A stretch of 64,000 nucleotides of DNA from Actinopolyspora lacussalsi (GTDB taxonomy: Bacteria > Actinomycetota > Actinomycetes > Mycobacteriales > Pseudonocardiaceae): positions 2,993,501-3,057,500 of the forward strand of contig JAURUC010000001.1 of assembly GCA_030803735.1 (NCBI GenBank). Direction: 5' to 3'. The notes beneath the pieces are model-generated. The model was not told the origin of the DNA and did not search any database. It saw only the letters and a program-made list of their open reading frames with translations. Of the stretch, positions 28,651 to 38,028 are shown in pieces. Every line of letters begins with the position of its first letter. The first letter of the stretch is position 1. The position numbers were made by a program, and so were the translations under genes.

Positions 28651-30171
28651 TCAGCCGCGGTTGTGCATTCCGGCCAGCAACTCGTGAGTGTGGTTCAGCT
28701 GCTCGACCGCCTTCGGCGCGGACGCGTCCGCGGTCCGCGCGGCGGCGCTCCGGGGAACCCCGGTCTCATTGCCCACCCGAGGTTTGCCCTCGCTGAACAA
28801 CCACTTGTCGAAGAAGCCGTCCAGCCGCTGTCCGGAAACGCGTTCGGCGTGCTCGATGAACTCCGACACGGTGGCGTTGCCGCCCCGGTTCCGCTCGAAC
28901 CAGGTTCGCACGGTGCGCAGCATCTTCGCGTCGCCGATCCGGTTCCGCAGGGCGTGCAGCGTCATGGCCCCACGGTTGTAGACCGAGGCGTGGAAGAGGT
29001 CCTCCTTGCCGGGGTCACCCGGCGTGACCTGCCAGAACGGCGAGTCGGCCGGGTACGACGAGTAGTAGTGGTCGAACAGCTCCTGGGCCGTTCCGTTGCC
29101 CTCGTGCTCGGCCCACAGCCATTCGGCGTAACTCGCGAAACCCTCGTTGAGCCAGATGCTCGACCAGTCGTCCAGCGCCACCGAGTCGCCGAACCACTGG
29201 TGCGCGAGCTCGTGGGTGACCACCGAGGTGTTGGAACCGATCCGGAAGAAGTTCGGGCTGTAAACGGGCCTGGTCTGGTTCTCCAGGGCGAATCCGAGCC
29301 CTTCGGCGGGCACCACACCGCCCTGGGTCTCGAACGGATACGGTCCGACGATTTCCGAGAGGAATTCCAGGATCTCGGGAGTGCGTTCCAGGCTGGCCTC
29401 GGCGGGCCCCTTGATGTCACCGAGCCCGTCGGCGTAGGCGGTGACCATCGGCTGGTCGAAGGCACCCTTCTTGCTGTGCACGTCGTACTGCCCGATGGCC
29501 AGGAACGCGAGGTAGGTGGCACTGGGGCTGGGCATGCGCCAGTTCCAGCGGGTCCAGTCACCCTGGCGGATACGAGCGGTCATCCTGCCGTTGGAGAGCA
29601 CTTCGGTTCCGTTCGGCACGGCCACCGAGATGTCGAAGGACGCCTTGTCCGAGGGGTGGTCGCTGGCGGGGAACCACCACTCGGAGATCAGGGGCTGTCC
29701 GACCGCGACGGCACCGTTCTCGGTGCGCTTCCAGGGGGTCTGCCCGTCGACCTCCACCGTGGAGGGTTTGTCGGCATAGCTGACCACGAACGTGGCCAGG
29801 CTCCCCTCCGGCAGTGCTCGCTTCGGCGTGACCGTCACCTCGGTGGCACCCTGCCGCTCGACCCGCGCGGGCGCTCCGTTGACCCGCACGGACCGAATCT
29901 CGAGCGCGAAGTCCAGGTTGAACGAGTTCAGGTCCTCGGTCGGTTCGGCCACGATGGTCGTGGTGCCGCGCAGCAGGTCGTTCTCCGGCTGGTAGCGCAG
30001 CCGGATGTCGTAGTGGGACACGTCGTAGCCGCCGTTTCCCGCCTCCGGGTAGTACGAATCGCCGACGCCGGGTGCGCCCGCGCCGCCGGTCCCCGCCAGG
30101 GCCGGGGTCGCGAGAACCGCCGTCGCGGCGCAGGTGGCGACAGCGGTACGTAGCGCTCGTCTCCGCAACAA
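28651..30171 (-). CDS. Secreted M1-family metallopeptidase (aminopeptidase N-like)
   Basis: Zinc aminopeptidase-like enzyme of about 506 residues. The zinc motif HELAHQWFG and the third ligand in WLNEGFASYAEW are both present. The exopeptidase motif region is GFALENQTRPVYSP (replacing GAMEN). A signal peptide is evident (RRRALRTAVATCAATAVLA, cleavage probably after ALA). I prefer the TTG at 30171, which has AGGAG seven bases upstream. GTG 30207 would add 12 residues without a ribosome site. It lacks the large C-terminal ERAP-type domain, so it is a short secreted form. Confidence 0.9.
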   Translation of the reverse strand: MLRRRALRTAVATCAATAVLATPALAGTGGAGAPGVGDSYYPEAGNGGYDVSHYDIRLRYQPENDLLRGTTTIVAEPTEDLNSFNLDFALEIRSVRVNGAPARVERQGATEVTVTPKRALPEGSLATFVVSYADKPSTVEVDGQTPWKRTENGAVAVGQPLISEWWFPASDHPSDKASFDISVAVPNGTEVLSNGRMTARIRQGDWTRWNWRMPSPSATYLAFLAIGQYDVHSKKGAFDQPMVTAYADGLGDIKGPAEASLERTPEILEFLSEIVGPYPFETQGGVVPAEGLGFALENQTRPVYSPNFFRIGSNTSVVTHELAHQWFGDSVALDDWSSIWLNEGFASYAEWLWAEHEGNGTAQELFDHYYSSYPADSPFWQVTPGDPGKEDLFHASVYNRGAMTLHALRNRIGDAKMLRTVRTWFERNRGGNATVSEFIEHAERVSGQRLDGFFDKWLFSEGKPRVGNETGVPRSAAARTADASAPKAVEQLNHTHELLAGMHNRG

Positions 30172-30322
30172 GTGACAACTCCTAACACGGTGCTCGATCC
30201 GGAACACAACCAGTGATCATACGCATACGAAGCGGGATCGGAGCGGATCAGCGGGCACCGGCCGAACATCGAACCGTGGGCGGTCCTGTCGGACCCCGGA
30301 GGCTCGGACACACAATGCGGGC

Positions 30323-30568
30323 ATGCCGAACAGCACACGGGGAACCTCCCCGAGCGTCCGTCCGATCGGGAACACCGCCCTACTCGCGGCCGGAGTCGTC
30401 ACCGCGATACAGCTGTCGACGGACAGTCCCGCCGCGGCAGGCCCTTACGTCGTGGCCCTGCTGCTCTGCGTGCTGGGAACGGGACTGCGGATCGAGTCGG
30501 CGATACGGGAACGCGTGCCGGAAACGAATCCGGGTACGGAAACACCCCAGGACCACACGAGCGGGTGA
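30323..30568 (+). CDS. Small two-helix membrane protein
   Basis: 81 residues with two hydrophobic segments (NTALLAAGVVTAIQL and GPYVVALLLCVLGTGL) and a charged C-terminal tail. No family recognised. Codon third positions are GC-rich in the hydrophobic part, consistent with coding. It is divergent from the peptidase gene and convergent with the next small gene. Confidence 0.5.
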   Translation: MPNSTRGTSPSVRPIGNTALLAAGVVTAIQLSTDSPAAAGPYVVALLLCVLGTGLRIESAIRERVPETNPGTETPQDHTSG

Positions 30569-30601
30569 CATTCCTCGTGGCGCCGGAGGCGCGAAACGCC
30601 G

Positions 30602-30892
30602 TCACTCCCTGCCGGGCATGGCCGGTCCGATGTGGTCGTGATCGCGCAGGTGCTGCAGCAGATCGAGCACGGCCTCGACGCTGGTTCCCGCGATCGGGCC
30701 GCGCCGGTGCGGGATCGGCACGTCGGTGTAGGTGGTGTAGGCGACCCACCCGGCCGGATCGACGTTGTACATGACGCTGCCGAGATGGTCCCCGGCGACG
30801 TAGACCTCGTAGCCGACGGTCGCCCGCTCCTGGTCGACGATCGGTTCGTAGTGCTGGTCGGTGATCTCCTCGGCGGTGTACAACCGGGCCAT
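30602..30892 (-). CDS. Hypothetical protein, 96 residues
   Basis: From ATG 30892 (MARLYTAEEITDQHYEP). Compact soluble sequence with alternating hydrophobic pattern (VGYEVYVAGDHLGSVMYNVD, VAYTTYTDVPIPHR) ending in a helix EAVLDLLQHLRDHD. No family recognised. The open frame runs further upstream, but that part is Arg/Pro-rich and not protein-like. Confidence 0.6.
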   Translation of the reverse strand: MARLYTAEEITDQHYEPIVDQERATVGYEVYVAGDHLGSVMYNVDPAGWVAYTTYTDVPIPHRRGPIAGTSVEAVLDLLQHLRDHDHIGPAMPGRE

Positions 30893-31294
30893 CGCTGCTC
30901 CCGTGGTCGGATTCCGGCGTAACGGCGCCGCACGCGTTCGGCGGCACGGCGGCCCCTGATCCGACAGTCTCGCACCGACACCGATCCGACACGAGGGGTG
31001 TTCATCCGACCGCCCGGCGAATTCGATAAAACCGGACGCGTGGTCACCGAAACCCGCGATCATCTGATCGAACGAATCCGGCGGGACGTGGCAGCGGCCT
31101 GGAGCGCCGGAGAATCCGCCGTAGAAGAACTGCTGGCCGACGCCGTACAGCCGCCGCTGTCGAGATCTCGGAGGCAGCGCATGTCTGGCCGTCGCGGCCC
31201 GGTTGAACGTCCCGGCCGTCACCGCTGATCGGGTTTGGAAGGATCTGGATACCGGCGTGGAGGCCCGACACTGATTCGCTGATTTCGGCTCCGC
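30893..31294. other. Intergenic region with one doubtful small frame
   Basis: 402 bases between two leftward genes. A rightward frame from GTG 31040 to 31228 (VTETRDHLIERIRRDV...) has some helical, acidic/basic character, but its third-position GC is lower than in neighbours and no ribosome site is clear. I do not call it. No terminator-like hairpin was recognised. Confidence 0.4.
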
Positions 31295-33013
31295 TCAGCC
31301 GAGCACGGCGGACGCGACGGCTTCCGACAGCCGTTCCCGCAGTTCGCGCTGCCCGTCACGCGCGGTGCGAACCTCGACCACCCGCAACCCGGACCGGTAG
31401 CGCAGCGCATCACCGAGGTCATCGATCCCGACCGACCGGTGCGGCACCCCGTGTGCCGCGCACAGCGCTGCCAGATCGGTGCCGTGCGGGGTGCCGAAGA
31501 CCCGCTCGAACGTCCCGGCGTAGGCAGGGTCCCCCTGTTCCAGCAGCGAGAAGATCCCGCCGCCGTCGTCGTTGCACACCACGATCGTCAGGTCCGGGCG
31601 CTGTTCGTGCGGACCCAGCAGCAAGCCGTTGGTGTCGTGCAGGAAGGTGAGATCACCCAACAGCGCGTAGGTGGGTGTCTCACGGGCCAGGGCCACGCCG
31701 AGCGCCGTGGAGACCGTGCCGTCGATGCCCGCCACGCCCCGGTTGCGGTGCACCCGCACGTCGGGGCGCGCTCTGGCGGACAGCGCCACGTCACGTGTGG
31801 GGTTCGAGGATCCCACGACCAGCGTCGAGTCGGCCGGAATCTCGTCGAGCACTCGGGCGGCGACGACGGGGCCGTGCGGGCAGGACTCGCGGTCGAGTGC
31901 GGCTGCCAGTTCCTCCCCCGCCTTCCGGTCGGCCGCCGACCACGCTTCCAGCCACGCCGGGTCGGGAGTCACCGCCGTGGGGTCCACCGAGTCGGCCAGC
32001 AGCGAGACGTCGTGCGCGGGCGCGGGCCAGGTGTCCGACCGTCCGTGCAGCAGGACCGTCCGCACCTCGCGGTCGGCCAGCAGCCGCTGCACCTGCCGGA
32101 ACACCGTCGGTCTGCCGACGCAGACGACCAGATCGGGGCGGTGGGCGCGGAGGAACTCGGCGAGTTCCAGCAGCCACATCCCGGTGGGCAGCAGCGTCTC
32201 CCCACCGTGGCCCACACCTCCGGTCTCGGCGAGAACCGGCCAGCCGAGCCGTCTCGCCCAGTCGAGATCGTGCTCCCCGCCGTCCGCGGCGAGCAGCACC
32301 AGCCCGTACGGCGAGTCGGGCTCGTACCGGGCGGGTTCGTGCGGTGCCTCGGCGAACTCGGTCCAGGGGCGCCCGCCGGGGCGTCCCGCCAGGGATTCGC
32401 ACCACTCCGGTCGGTCGGTGGCGAGCTCGCCGTCCGAGTCGGTCGGGACGGTCGCGGCCGGTTCGTCGGGCACGAGTGGTTCCCGGAACGGCAGGTTGAG
32501 GTGCACCGGCGCGGCCGGGCGAGCAGCGCCGAGGGCCGCCCGCACCGCCCGGCAGGTCTGGCCGCGCCAGTAGGCGTGCTGCCCGGGGCGGTTCTCGGCG
32601 ACCGCCAGTTCGTCGAACCACCGCACCGAGGTGCCGTAGAGCCCGTGCTGGTCGATGGTCTGGTTGGCCCCCGCCGCGCGGAGTTCGGGGGGCCGGTCGG
32701 CGGTGAGCACGAGCAGCGGCACCCCGGCGTGGCCCGCCTCGGTGACGGCGGGGTGCAGGTTCGTCGCGGCGGTGCCGGAGGTGCAGACCACGGCCACCGG
32801 TTCCCCGCTCGCGGCGGCGATGCCGAGGGCCAGGAACCCCGCACTGCGCTCGTCGATCCGCACGTGCAGCGCGAGACGTCGCCGGGACGCGGCGCGGTGC
32901 AGCGCGAAGGCCAGCGCGGCGTTTCGCGACCCCGGGGACAGCACGGCGTGCCGCAGCCCGTTGCGCACCAGCTCGTCGACGATCACCTCGGCCTGGGCCG
33001 TGGCGGGATTCAA
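31295..33013 (-). CDS. menD: 2-succinyl-5-enolpyruvyl-6-hydroxy-3-cyclohexene-1-carboxylate synthase
   Basis: Thiamine-diphosphate enzyme that adds alpha-ketoglutarate-derived succinic semialdehyde to isochorismate, 572 residues. Family features: VLSPGSRNAALAFALH with the conserved arginines, CTSGTAATNLHPAV, VPLLVLTADRPPELR, QTIDQHGLYG and the ThDP motif region LLGDLTFLHDTNGLL followed by VVCNDDGGGIFSLLEQ. TTG start at 33013 with a GGGGTGAT ribosome site. Divergent from menE. Confidence 0.93.
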   Translation of the reverse strand: MNPATAQAEVIVDELVRNGLRHAVLSPGSRNAALAFALHRAASRRRLALHVRIDERSAGFLALGIAAASGEPVAVVCTSGTAATNLHPAVTEAGHAGVPLLVLTADRPPELRAAGANQTIDQHGLYGTSVRWFDELAVAENRPGQHAYWRGQTCRAVRAALGAARPAAPVHLNLPFREPLVPDEPAATVPTDSDGELATDRPEWCESLAGRPGGRPWTEFAEAPHEPARYEPDSPYGLVLLAADGGEHDLDWARRLGWPVLAETGGVGHGGETLLPTGMWLLELAEFLRAHRPDLVVCVGRPTVFRQVQRLLADREVRTVLLHGRSDTWPAPAHDVSLLADSVDPTAVTPDPAWLEAWSAADRKAGEELAAALDRESCPHGPVVAARVLDEIPADSTLVVGSSNPTRDVALSARARPDVRVHRNRGVAGIDGTVSTALGVALARETPTYALLGDLTFLHDTNGLLLGPHEQRPDLTIVVCNDDGGGIFSLLEQGDPAYAGTFERVFGTPHGTDLAALCAAHGVPHRSVGIDDLGDALRYRSGLRVVEVRTARDGQRELRERLSEAVASAVLG

Positions 33014-33196
33014 AGGATCACCCCGGTGTCCGGGAGAGCTGCGATGGACTGCTCGTCACTCTACAGAACCTTCTCACCTCCGCTTTCGCAGGTTCGGCCG
33101 ACCGGGAACCCGGGCGGCGGAGCACGGGGGACCTCGGTGCGGCCGGCACGGAGACGGGAGCGGGGACGGCGGAACCACGGCCAGGTCGGGCGGACA

Positions 33197-34411
33197 ATGA
33201 AGGCCATGAGCAGCGCCAGAGAACTCCGCCCCCTGACGATTCACCGTGATCCGGGCGAGCTGACGGCGGTGGTCGCGGAGCTGCGGAACGCGCTGGACGG
33301 GACAGGCCCGGCGTTGCTGCCGCTGGCGGCGGACGACCCCGCCGCCGGGGAAACGGCCCGTGCGCTCGGCGCCGGGGAGCCGCTGGCCGCTGTCGAGGAC
33401 TCCGACTCGGATCCCACGAGCCTGGTGATCGCGACTTCCGGCTCGACCGGCGCGCCCAAGGGGGTGCTGCTGCCCGCGTCCGCGCTGCGTGCCTCCGCCC
33501 GGTCCACCCACGACCACCTCGGCGGCCCCGGTAAGTGGCTGCTGGCGATGCCCGCCCACCACATCGCGGGAATCCAGGTGCTGGTCCGCTCGATCGTGGC
33601 GGGTCACACCCCGCGAGCCGTGGACACGCGGGAGGGCTTCACCGCCGAGGCGTTCGCCGACGCGGCCGACCCACTGCTGAGCACCGAACACCGGCACTAC
33701 ACGGCGCTGGTGCCCACCCAGTTGGGGCGGCTGCTCGATGCGGCGAGCGATCCGCGCGGGCTCCGGGCGCTGCGTGCCTTCGAGGCGGTGCTGCTCGGCG
33801 GCGCGGCGGCGGCACCGGACCTGCTGGAGCGGGCGCGCGCGGCGGGGGTGAACGTGGTCACCACCTACGGCATGAGCGAGACGGCGGGCGGCTGCGTCTA
33901 CGACGGCACCCCGCTGCCCGGTGTCGGGGTTCACGTCGAGTCCCCGGAGCCGGGGCGGATCAGCGTGTGCGGCCCGACACTGGCGCGTGGTTATCGCCAC
34001 TCCCCCAACAACCACGGCTCCGAGCGGGCGGCGTTCGAGGCGGGCTGGTTCCGCACCGGTGACGTCGGACAGTGGCGCGACGGGCACCTCGAAGTGCTGG
34101 GCCGGGCGGACGACATGATCGTCACCGGCGCCGTCAAGGTGGTGCCCGCGGTGGTGGAACGCGCGCTGACCGAGCACCCCGGCGTCCGCGAGGCGTGCGT
34201 GCTCGGTGGTCCCGACCCGGAATGGGGGCAGGCCGTGCTGGCGGCCGTGGTTCCCGAGCGCACCGCGCCGGACGAGCGGGAGCTGCGCAGGCGGGTCCGG
34301 CAGCGTCTCGGCGCGGCGGCGGCCCCGAAACGGTTCGTGGTGCTCGACGAACTGCCGCTGCGTGGTCCGGGCAAACCCGACAAGCGGGCGCTGCTGGAGC
34401 TGTTCGGCTGA
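33197..34411 (+). CDS. menE: o-Succinylbenzoate-CoA ligase
   Basis: Acyl-AMP-forming ligase that activates o-succinylbenzoate for ring closure by MenB, about 404 residues (ATG 33197, or ATG 33206). ANL-family motifs: IATSGSTGAPKGVLL, TYGMSETAGGCVYDG, GWFRTGDVGQW and the C-terminal lysine in PLRGPGKPDKRALL. It is shorter than acetyl-CoA synthetases, as usual for actinobacterial MenE. It is divergent from menD across 183 bases and followed by menA. Confidence 0.93.
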   Translation: MKAMSSARELRPLTIHRDPGELTAVVAELRNALDGTGPALLPLAADDPAAGETARALGAGEPLAAVEDSDSDPTSLVIATSGSTGAPKGVLLPASALRASARSTHDHLGGPGKWLLAMPAHHIAGIQVLVRSIVAGHTPRAVDTREGFTAEAFADAADPLLSTEHRHYTALVPTQLGRLLDAASDPRGLRALRAFEAVLLGGAAAAPDLLERARAAGVNVVTTYGMSETAGGCVYDGTPLPGVGVHVESPEPGRISVCGPTLARGYRHSPNNHGSERAAFEAGWFRTGDVGQWRDGHLEVLGRADDMIVTGAVKVVPAVVERALTEHPGVREACVLGGPDPEWGQAVLAAVVPERTAPDERELRRRVRQRLGAAAAPKRFVVLDELPLRGPGKPDKRALLELFG

Positions 34412-34440
34412 CCGCTCCGCGCCTCGTACGCCCCTCGTAC

Positions 34441-34485
34441 GCACCGCGTCGCGCACCGCGTCGCGCACCGTCACCGCTCGGTGAC
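34441..34485. terminator. Tandem 12-bp repeat and hairpin between menE and menA
   Basis: Two copies of gcaccgcgtcgc (34441-34452, 34453-34464) plus a partial third, followed by the hairpin GTCACC-GCTC-GGTGAC at 34470-34485. No T-run follows, so a terminator role is uncertain. It could be only a structured spacer. Confidence 0.35.
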
Positions 34486-34546
34486 CGAGATCAGGCGCGA
34501 CACCCTGGGGCGATATCACGGATCACCGGTGCGCGAGGATTGCCGC

Positions 34547-35419
34547 ATGGCCTCAGTCGCTGAATGGGTTGAAGGTGTTCGGGTCCGGACCTGGCCGAAC
34601 GCCGTGGCTCCCGTGATCGCGGGTAGCGCCACCGCCGCCGGAGCAGCCGGATTCGACCTCCCGTTGGCGTTGTTGTCGCTGGTGGTGGCACTCTCCCTGA
34701 TCACGGGGGTCAACTTCGCCAACGACTACTCGGACGGCATCCGCGGCACCGACGAGGTGCGGACCGGGCCGCGACGGCTCGTGGGATCCGGCTCGGCACG
34801 TCCGGGCAGTGTGCTGGGAGTGGCGCTGGGCTGCTTCGGCATCGCCGCGGTCACCGGGCTGGCCGTGCTCTACCTGAGTGGTCACTGGTGGCTGCTGTCG
34901 CTGGGGGCGGTCAGCATCGCGGGAGCCTGGTTCTACACCGGCGGCAAGCGACCCTACGGCTACGCGGGCTGGGGCGAGCTGGCGGTGTTCTGCTTCTTCG
35001 GCCCGGCCGCCGTGCTCGGCACGATGTACGTGCAGGCCGACAGCATCAACGGTTCGGGGATCGGTGCGGCCGTGGCGATGGGGGCGTTCTCCAGCGCGGT
35101 GCTGGTGGCCAACAACCTGCGGGACATCCCCACCGACCGGCAGAGCGGCAAGCGCACGCTGGCGGTGCTGCTCGGCGACCGGGACACCCGGACGCTGTAC
35201 GTGACCCTGGTGCTGGCGCCGTTCCTGATCACCACCCTGACCGGACTGCGGATAACGCCCGCCCTGCTCGGGTTCCTCGCGCTGGCGTTGGTGATATCGC
35301 CGATACGGCGGGTGACGCGTGGCGACACCGGCCTGAGCCTGCTTCCGGTGCTGCGCGACACCGGGTTGGCGATGCTGCTGTGGGCGGTGGCGACCGCGGT
35401 GGGGCTGACTATCGGTTGA
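34547..35419 (+). CDS. menA: 1,4-Dihydroxy-2-naphthoate polyprenyltransferase
   Basis: Membrane prenyltransferase of 290 residues, starting at ATG 34547 (MASVAEWVEG) with GAGGA upstream. It joins dihydroxynaphthoate to the polyprenyl diphosphate. The Asp-rich UbiA motif is VNFANDYSDGIRGTDEVR, the second is NNLRDIPTDRQSGKRTL, and eight or nine hydrophobic helices fill the rest. It ends in front of a strong hairpin terminator. Confidence 0.94.
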   Translation: MASVAEWVEGVRVRTWPNAVAPVIAGSATAAGAAGFDLPLALLSLVVALSLITGVNFANDYSDGIRGTDEVRTGPRRLVGSGSARPGSVLGVALGCFGIAAVTGLAVLYLSGHWWLLSLGAVSIAGAWFYTGGKRPYGYAGWGELAVFCFFGPAAVLGTMYVQADSINGSGIGAAVAMGAFSSAVLVANNLRDIPTDRQSGKRTLAVLLGDRDTRTLYVTLVLAPFLITTLTGLRITPALLGFLALALVISPIRRVTRGDTGLSLLPVLRDTGLAMLLWAVATAVGLTIG

Positions 35420-35429
35420 GAGCCCCGGA

Positions 35430-35457
35430 TGCCGGACCGGGCACCCCCGGTCCGGCA
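35430..35457. terminator. Bidirectional hairpin terminator after menA
   Basis: Perfect 12-base stem tgccggaccggg/cccggtccggca with a four-base loop (cacc), lying between the convergent ends of menA and the next gene. Confidence 0.8.
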
Positions 35458-35468
35458 CCGAGAACGCC

Positions 35469-35945
35469 TCACCGCCGAACGCGCACCAGCCCGTAGTACC
35501 AGATCAGCGCGAGCACCAGCGGGATCGCGGCGATCGCGGCGGAGCCGAACTGCACCAGCCGCGAGGTCGCCAGCTTGTACATCGTCAGTGTGGCCCCCGA
35601 CCTGATGGTGACCTGCTCACCGCAGGTCACCGTGGCGGCGCCGGAGAACCACGGCTGGTACTGCCGGTAGGAGACGGTGGAATCGTTGCGCGGACTCCGG
35701 ATGTTGCGTCGTTCGCCGCTGTCGGGAACGACCTCGCAACTGGCCCATCCGTTCTTCCTGAGGTTGTCGGTGAGCGCGATGGTATTCCCGCTCCAGCGGT
35801 ACTCGTCCGCGTTCTCCTCGGTGACCCCGCGATCGGAGTACACCGTGGTGGCGTTCAGCGTCGCGGCCCCGTAGAGCACGCCGAACCCGGTGACCACGAG
35901 TACGACCCAGCCGATCGCCAGGTACAGCACTGCTTTCCGTAACAT
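35469..35945 (-). CDS. Two-helix membrane protein with extracytoplasmic cysteines
   Basis: 158 residues. Helices at about 5-27 (VLYLAIGWVVLVVTGFGVL) and 133-153 (QFGSAAIAAIPLVLALIWYY) bracket a roughly 100-residue domain with two cysteines (ASCEVVPDSG and VTCGEQVTI) that could form a disulfide. No family recognised. It starts 10 bases after the upstream gene on the same strand, so it is probably the last gene of the WXG/EspC locus. Confidence 0.75.
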   Translation of the reverse strand: MLRKAVLYLAIGWVVLVVTGFGVLYGAATLNATTVYSDRGVTEENADEYRWSGNTIALTDNLRKNGWASCEVVPDSGERRNIRSPRNDSTVSYRQYQPWFSGAATVTCGEQVTIRSGATLTMYKLATSRLVQFGSAAIAAIPLVLALIWYYGLVRVRR

Positions 35946-35955
35946 CCGTCCTCAC

Positions 35956-36390
35956 TCACCAGTTACCGCTCTGCAGGAACGAATCAGGCGGTTCCTCGTC
36001 GTCCTGTTCCGGGGCCCGGTTCGGATCGTTGGCGATGATCTCGGTGGCCTCGTGCCCCTCGTCCAGCATCTCCTTGACCTGCCGCATGGCGGGCACACCC
36101 GCCTCGAAGGCGCGCCGCACCCCCTCGTCCGCCGTCGCCCGGCCGCTGGTCACTTGCTGCCAGCTCAACTCCCCCTCGTCGATGCGCCGCTGCAACTCGG
36201 CGATCCCGGCAGGCGCCTCACCCCGTCGGACGAGCTGTTCGATCTGTTCGGTTTGCTCCTCGGAGAGCTCCGCTTCAGGTAGTTCTTCGTTCATCTCCTC
36301 GGCACGCGCCGCGACGCGCTCCGCGTCAGTCACGGCTTCGTCGAGTGCGGCCTCCGCCTCGCGGATCTCCTGTGTTTTCCAGTCCTGCAA
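35956..36390 (-). CDS. Acidic coiled-coil protein in WXG/EspC locus
   Basis: 144 residues from TTG 36390, supported by GAGGTGAGGA just upstream. A frame to 36621 exists but overlaps the upstream gene and is Arg/Pro-rich. Heptad-like Glu/Ala/Leu sequence (REAEAALDEAVTDAERVAARAEEM) suggests a coiled coil, followed by a second helical stretch and an acidic end. Function unknown. The neighbours suggest a role with the WXG-type protein. Confidence 0.65.
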   Translation of the reverse strand: MQDWKTQEIREAEAALDEAVTDAERVAARAEEMNEELPEAELSEEQTEQIEQLVRRGEAPAGIAELQRRIDEGELSWQQVTSGRATADEGVRRAFEAGVPAMRQVKEMLDEGHEATEIIANDPNRAPEQDDEEPPDSFLQSGNW

Positions 36391-36439
36391 GTCCTCACCT
36401 CGGGTTCGCCGGTTTCGACGGGTTCGGTGGAGTCCGGCG

Positions 36440-37423
36440 TCACAGATTTCCCGCCATGCTCGTGCGGCGGTCCGAACCGTGCTGCTCGCCGGACCGCCCC
36501 GGCGAATCGGTTCCGCCCTGTTGTCCCGCACCGCCCCGCTGCTCCGCATCGCCCTGTCGCACCGTGGTGTTTCCGTTCCCGCCCATGTCCGATGTGGTCT
36601 GTCGCACGTCGGAGGCACCACCGCGCACCTGCGTCGCGCCCTCGCTCACCTGGTTGACCCCGTCCGTCACTCCGGACACGGCATCGGTGAGCTCACGTGT
36701 TCGGTCCAGCGCGACGTTGACGGCGTCACCGGTACCGCGCGGACCATCGCCACTGGCGACCTCCTGAATCCTGGCGAGTGAGGTTCCGGTGGATTTGACT
36801 CCCTCGATCACCTGCTTCACGCCCTGGTAGATCCGGATGATCGCCTGGATCATGTCCATGATCATGAACACGATGTCGATGCACTGGATCACGATGCGAA
36901 CCGCGTTGGCCCAGCCCCCGACAGGCACCCAGGCCGTGCAAGCCGCCTGGATCAGCCGGTTCACGAGCTTGTCGATCAGCTCCAGGATCTTCGAGCAGAG
37001 CATCTTCGAGGTGTCGGCGGCCTTGGTGAAAGCCGTGCTCACCAGATCGGCCGCCGCCGCGTCGGCCTCCAGCGCTACCGTCCAACCACCGACCATCATG
37101 GACTCGAAAGCCGCGGCGGCGGCACCGTCCCAGCTCTGCCGCAGATCGCTGACACCGTGGTTGAGGTTGCGTCGCACCGCCCGCAGCGACTCACCTATGT
37201 CGTTCCAAGCCTTGGCGTTCTGCTCGATCTTGGCGAAGTCACCGGTGATGGGCGAGATCAACGACTCGACGAGGTTCTGCCCGGTGACCTGCTCGTAGAT
37301 CCAGTTGACCCCCTGGACCTGCCAGCTCGCGTCCTGGATGGCCGATTTCAGGGTTTCCGAGTCCGCCTGCCCGGTGCGTTGTTCGAGCTTCGCGATCGGA
37401 TCGTCCACATCAGCGAATGCCAT
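36440..37423 (-). CDS. WXG100-like protein with membrane/helical centre and disordered tail
   Basis: 327 residues from ATG 37423. Residues 30-130 resemble the WXG100 helical hairpin, with a W-x-G turn at W98-G100 (LRQSWDGAAAAAF). A hydrophobic stretch (VIQCIDIVFMIMDMIQAIIRI, about 200-220) may enter the membrane. The last 100 residues are Gly/Thr/Gln-rich and look disordered. This layout is seen in type VII secretion substrates, but no EccC ATPase or toxin domain is in the window, so export is inferred only. Confidence 0.7.
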   Translation of the reverse strand: MAFADVDDPIAKLEQRTGQADSETLKSAIQDASWQVQGVNWIYEQVTGQNLVESLISPITGDFAKIEQNAKAWNDIGESLRAVRRNLNHGVSDLRQSWDGAAAAAFESMMVGGWTVALEADAAAADLVSTAFTKAADTSKMLCSKILELIDKLVNRLIQAACTAWVPVGGWANAVRIVIQCIDIVFMIMDMIQAIIRIYQGVKQVIEGVKSTGTSLARIQEVASGDGPRGTGDAVNVALDRTRELTDAVSGVTDGVNQVSEGATQVRGGASDVRQTTSDMGGNGNTTVRQGDAEQRGGAGQQGGTDSPGRSGEQHGSDRRTSMAGNL

Positions 37424-37559
37424 TCGTCCCCCTCGTATGACTGCCCCGTAATGGCTCGCACCGGCCCCGGCCCCGCGAAATCTCCCGTGGTCGCTCCTTT
37501 CGGAGCCCGACACGGTGATGGGGCCAACCGGTGCTGTCGATCGTTCTGACGCCGAGTAC

Positions 37560-37889
37560 TCAGGGCCGCATCCTGCTCAGGGCTGTCTCTATGCCGCTGA
37601 GCAGCTGTTCGATCTCGCGTTCACGTTCTTCGTACTCGGCGGCCGTGTTGTCCAGCTCCTCCCTGACCCGGAGCAGCTTGGCGTGCGCCAGGCGCAGGGT
37701 TTCGGAGTAGAGCGCGGTGGCCCCCTGCACGACCGGGATCAGGGACGCCATGACGCCGGTGAAACCGCTGGTGTCCGAAGCGGTCTCGTTGGCGTAGCTC
37801 TCGATACCGTTGAACGACTCGGCGTTGCGCCGCAACAGACCGCCGTAGTCGCGGAGCCGCGACGGTACGGCTTCGACTCTCTCCGACAC
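37560..37889 (-). CDS. EspC-like type VII secretion-associated protein
   Basis: 109 residues, entirely helical, with the pattern of EspC-family proteins: an N-terminal helix VPSRLRDYGGLLRRNAESF, a central Gly/Ser turn and a long C-terminal charged helix (LRVREELDNTAAEYEEREREI). It lies 136 bases upstream of the WXG-type gene on the same strand. The partners of such proteins are usually WXG100 substrates, which fits this pair. Confidence 0.7.
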   Translation of the reverse strand: MSERVEAVPSRLRDYGGLLRRNAESFNGIESYANETASDTSGFTGVMASLIPVVQGATALYSETLRLAHAKLLRVREELDNTAAEYEEREREIEQLLSGIETALSRMRP

Positions 37890-38028
37890 CGTTTCCCCCT
37901 CTGCGGAGCCGTTCCGGACGTGGCCGGACGCGTCTCACTCGTTCGGACCACGACTGTGACGCGACCGCACGGCTGACGGTTCCAGGAGAAACCGATTTTT
38001 CGAGTCGGTGGTGGATCGAGCTTTCCGC

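Noticed and set aside
30998..31228. Possible 76-residue rightward gene upstream of menD
   Set aside because: Part of it looks helical, but third-position GC is lower than in neighbours and no ribosome site or homologue pattern is visible.
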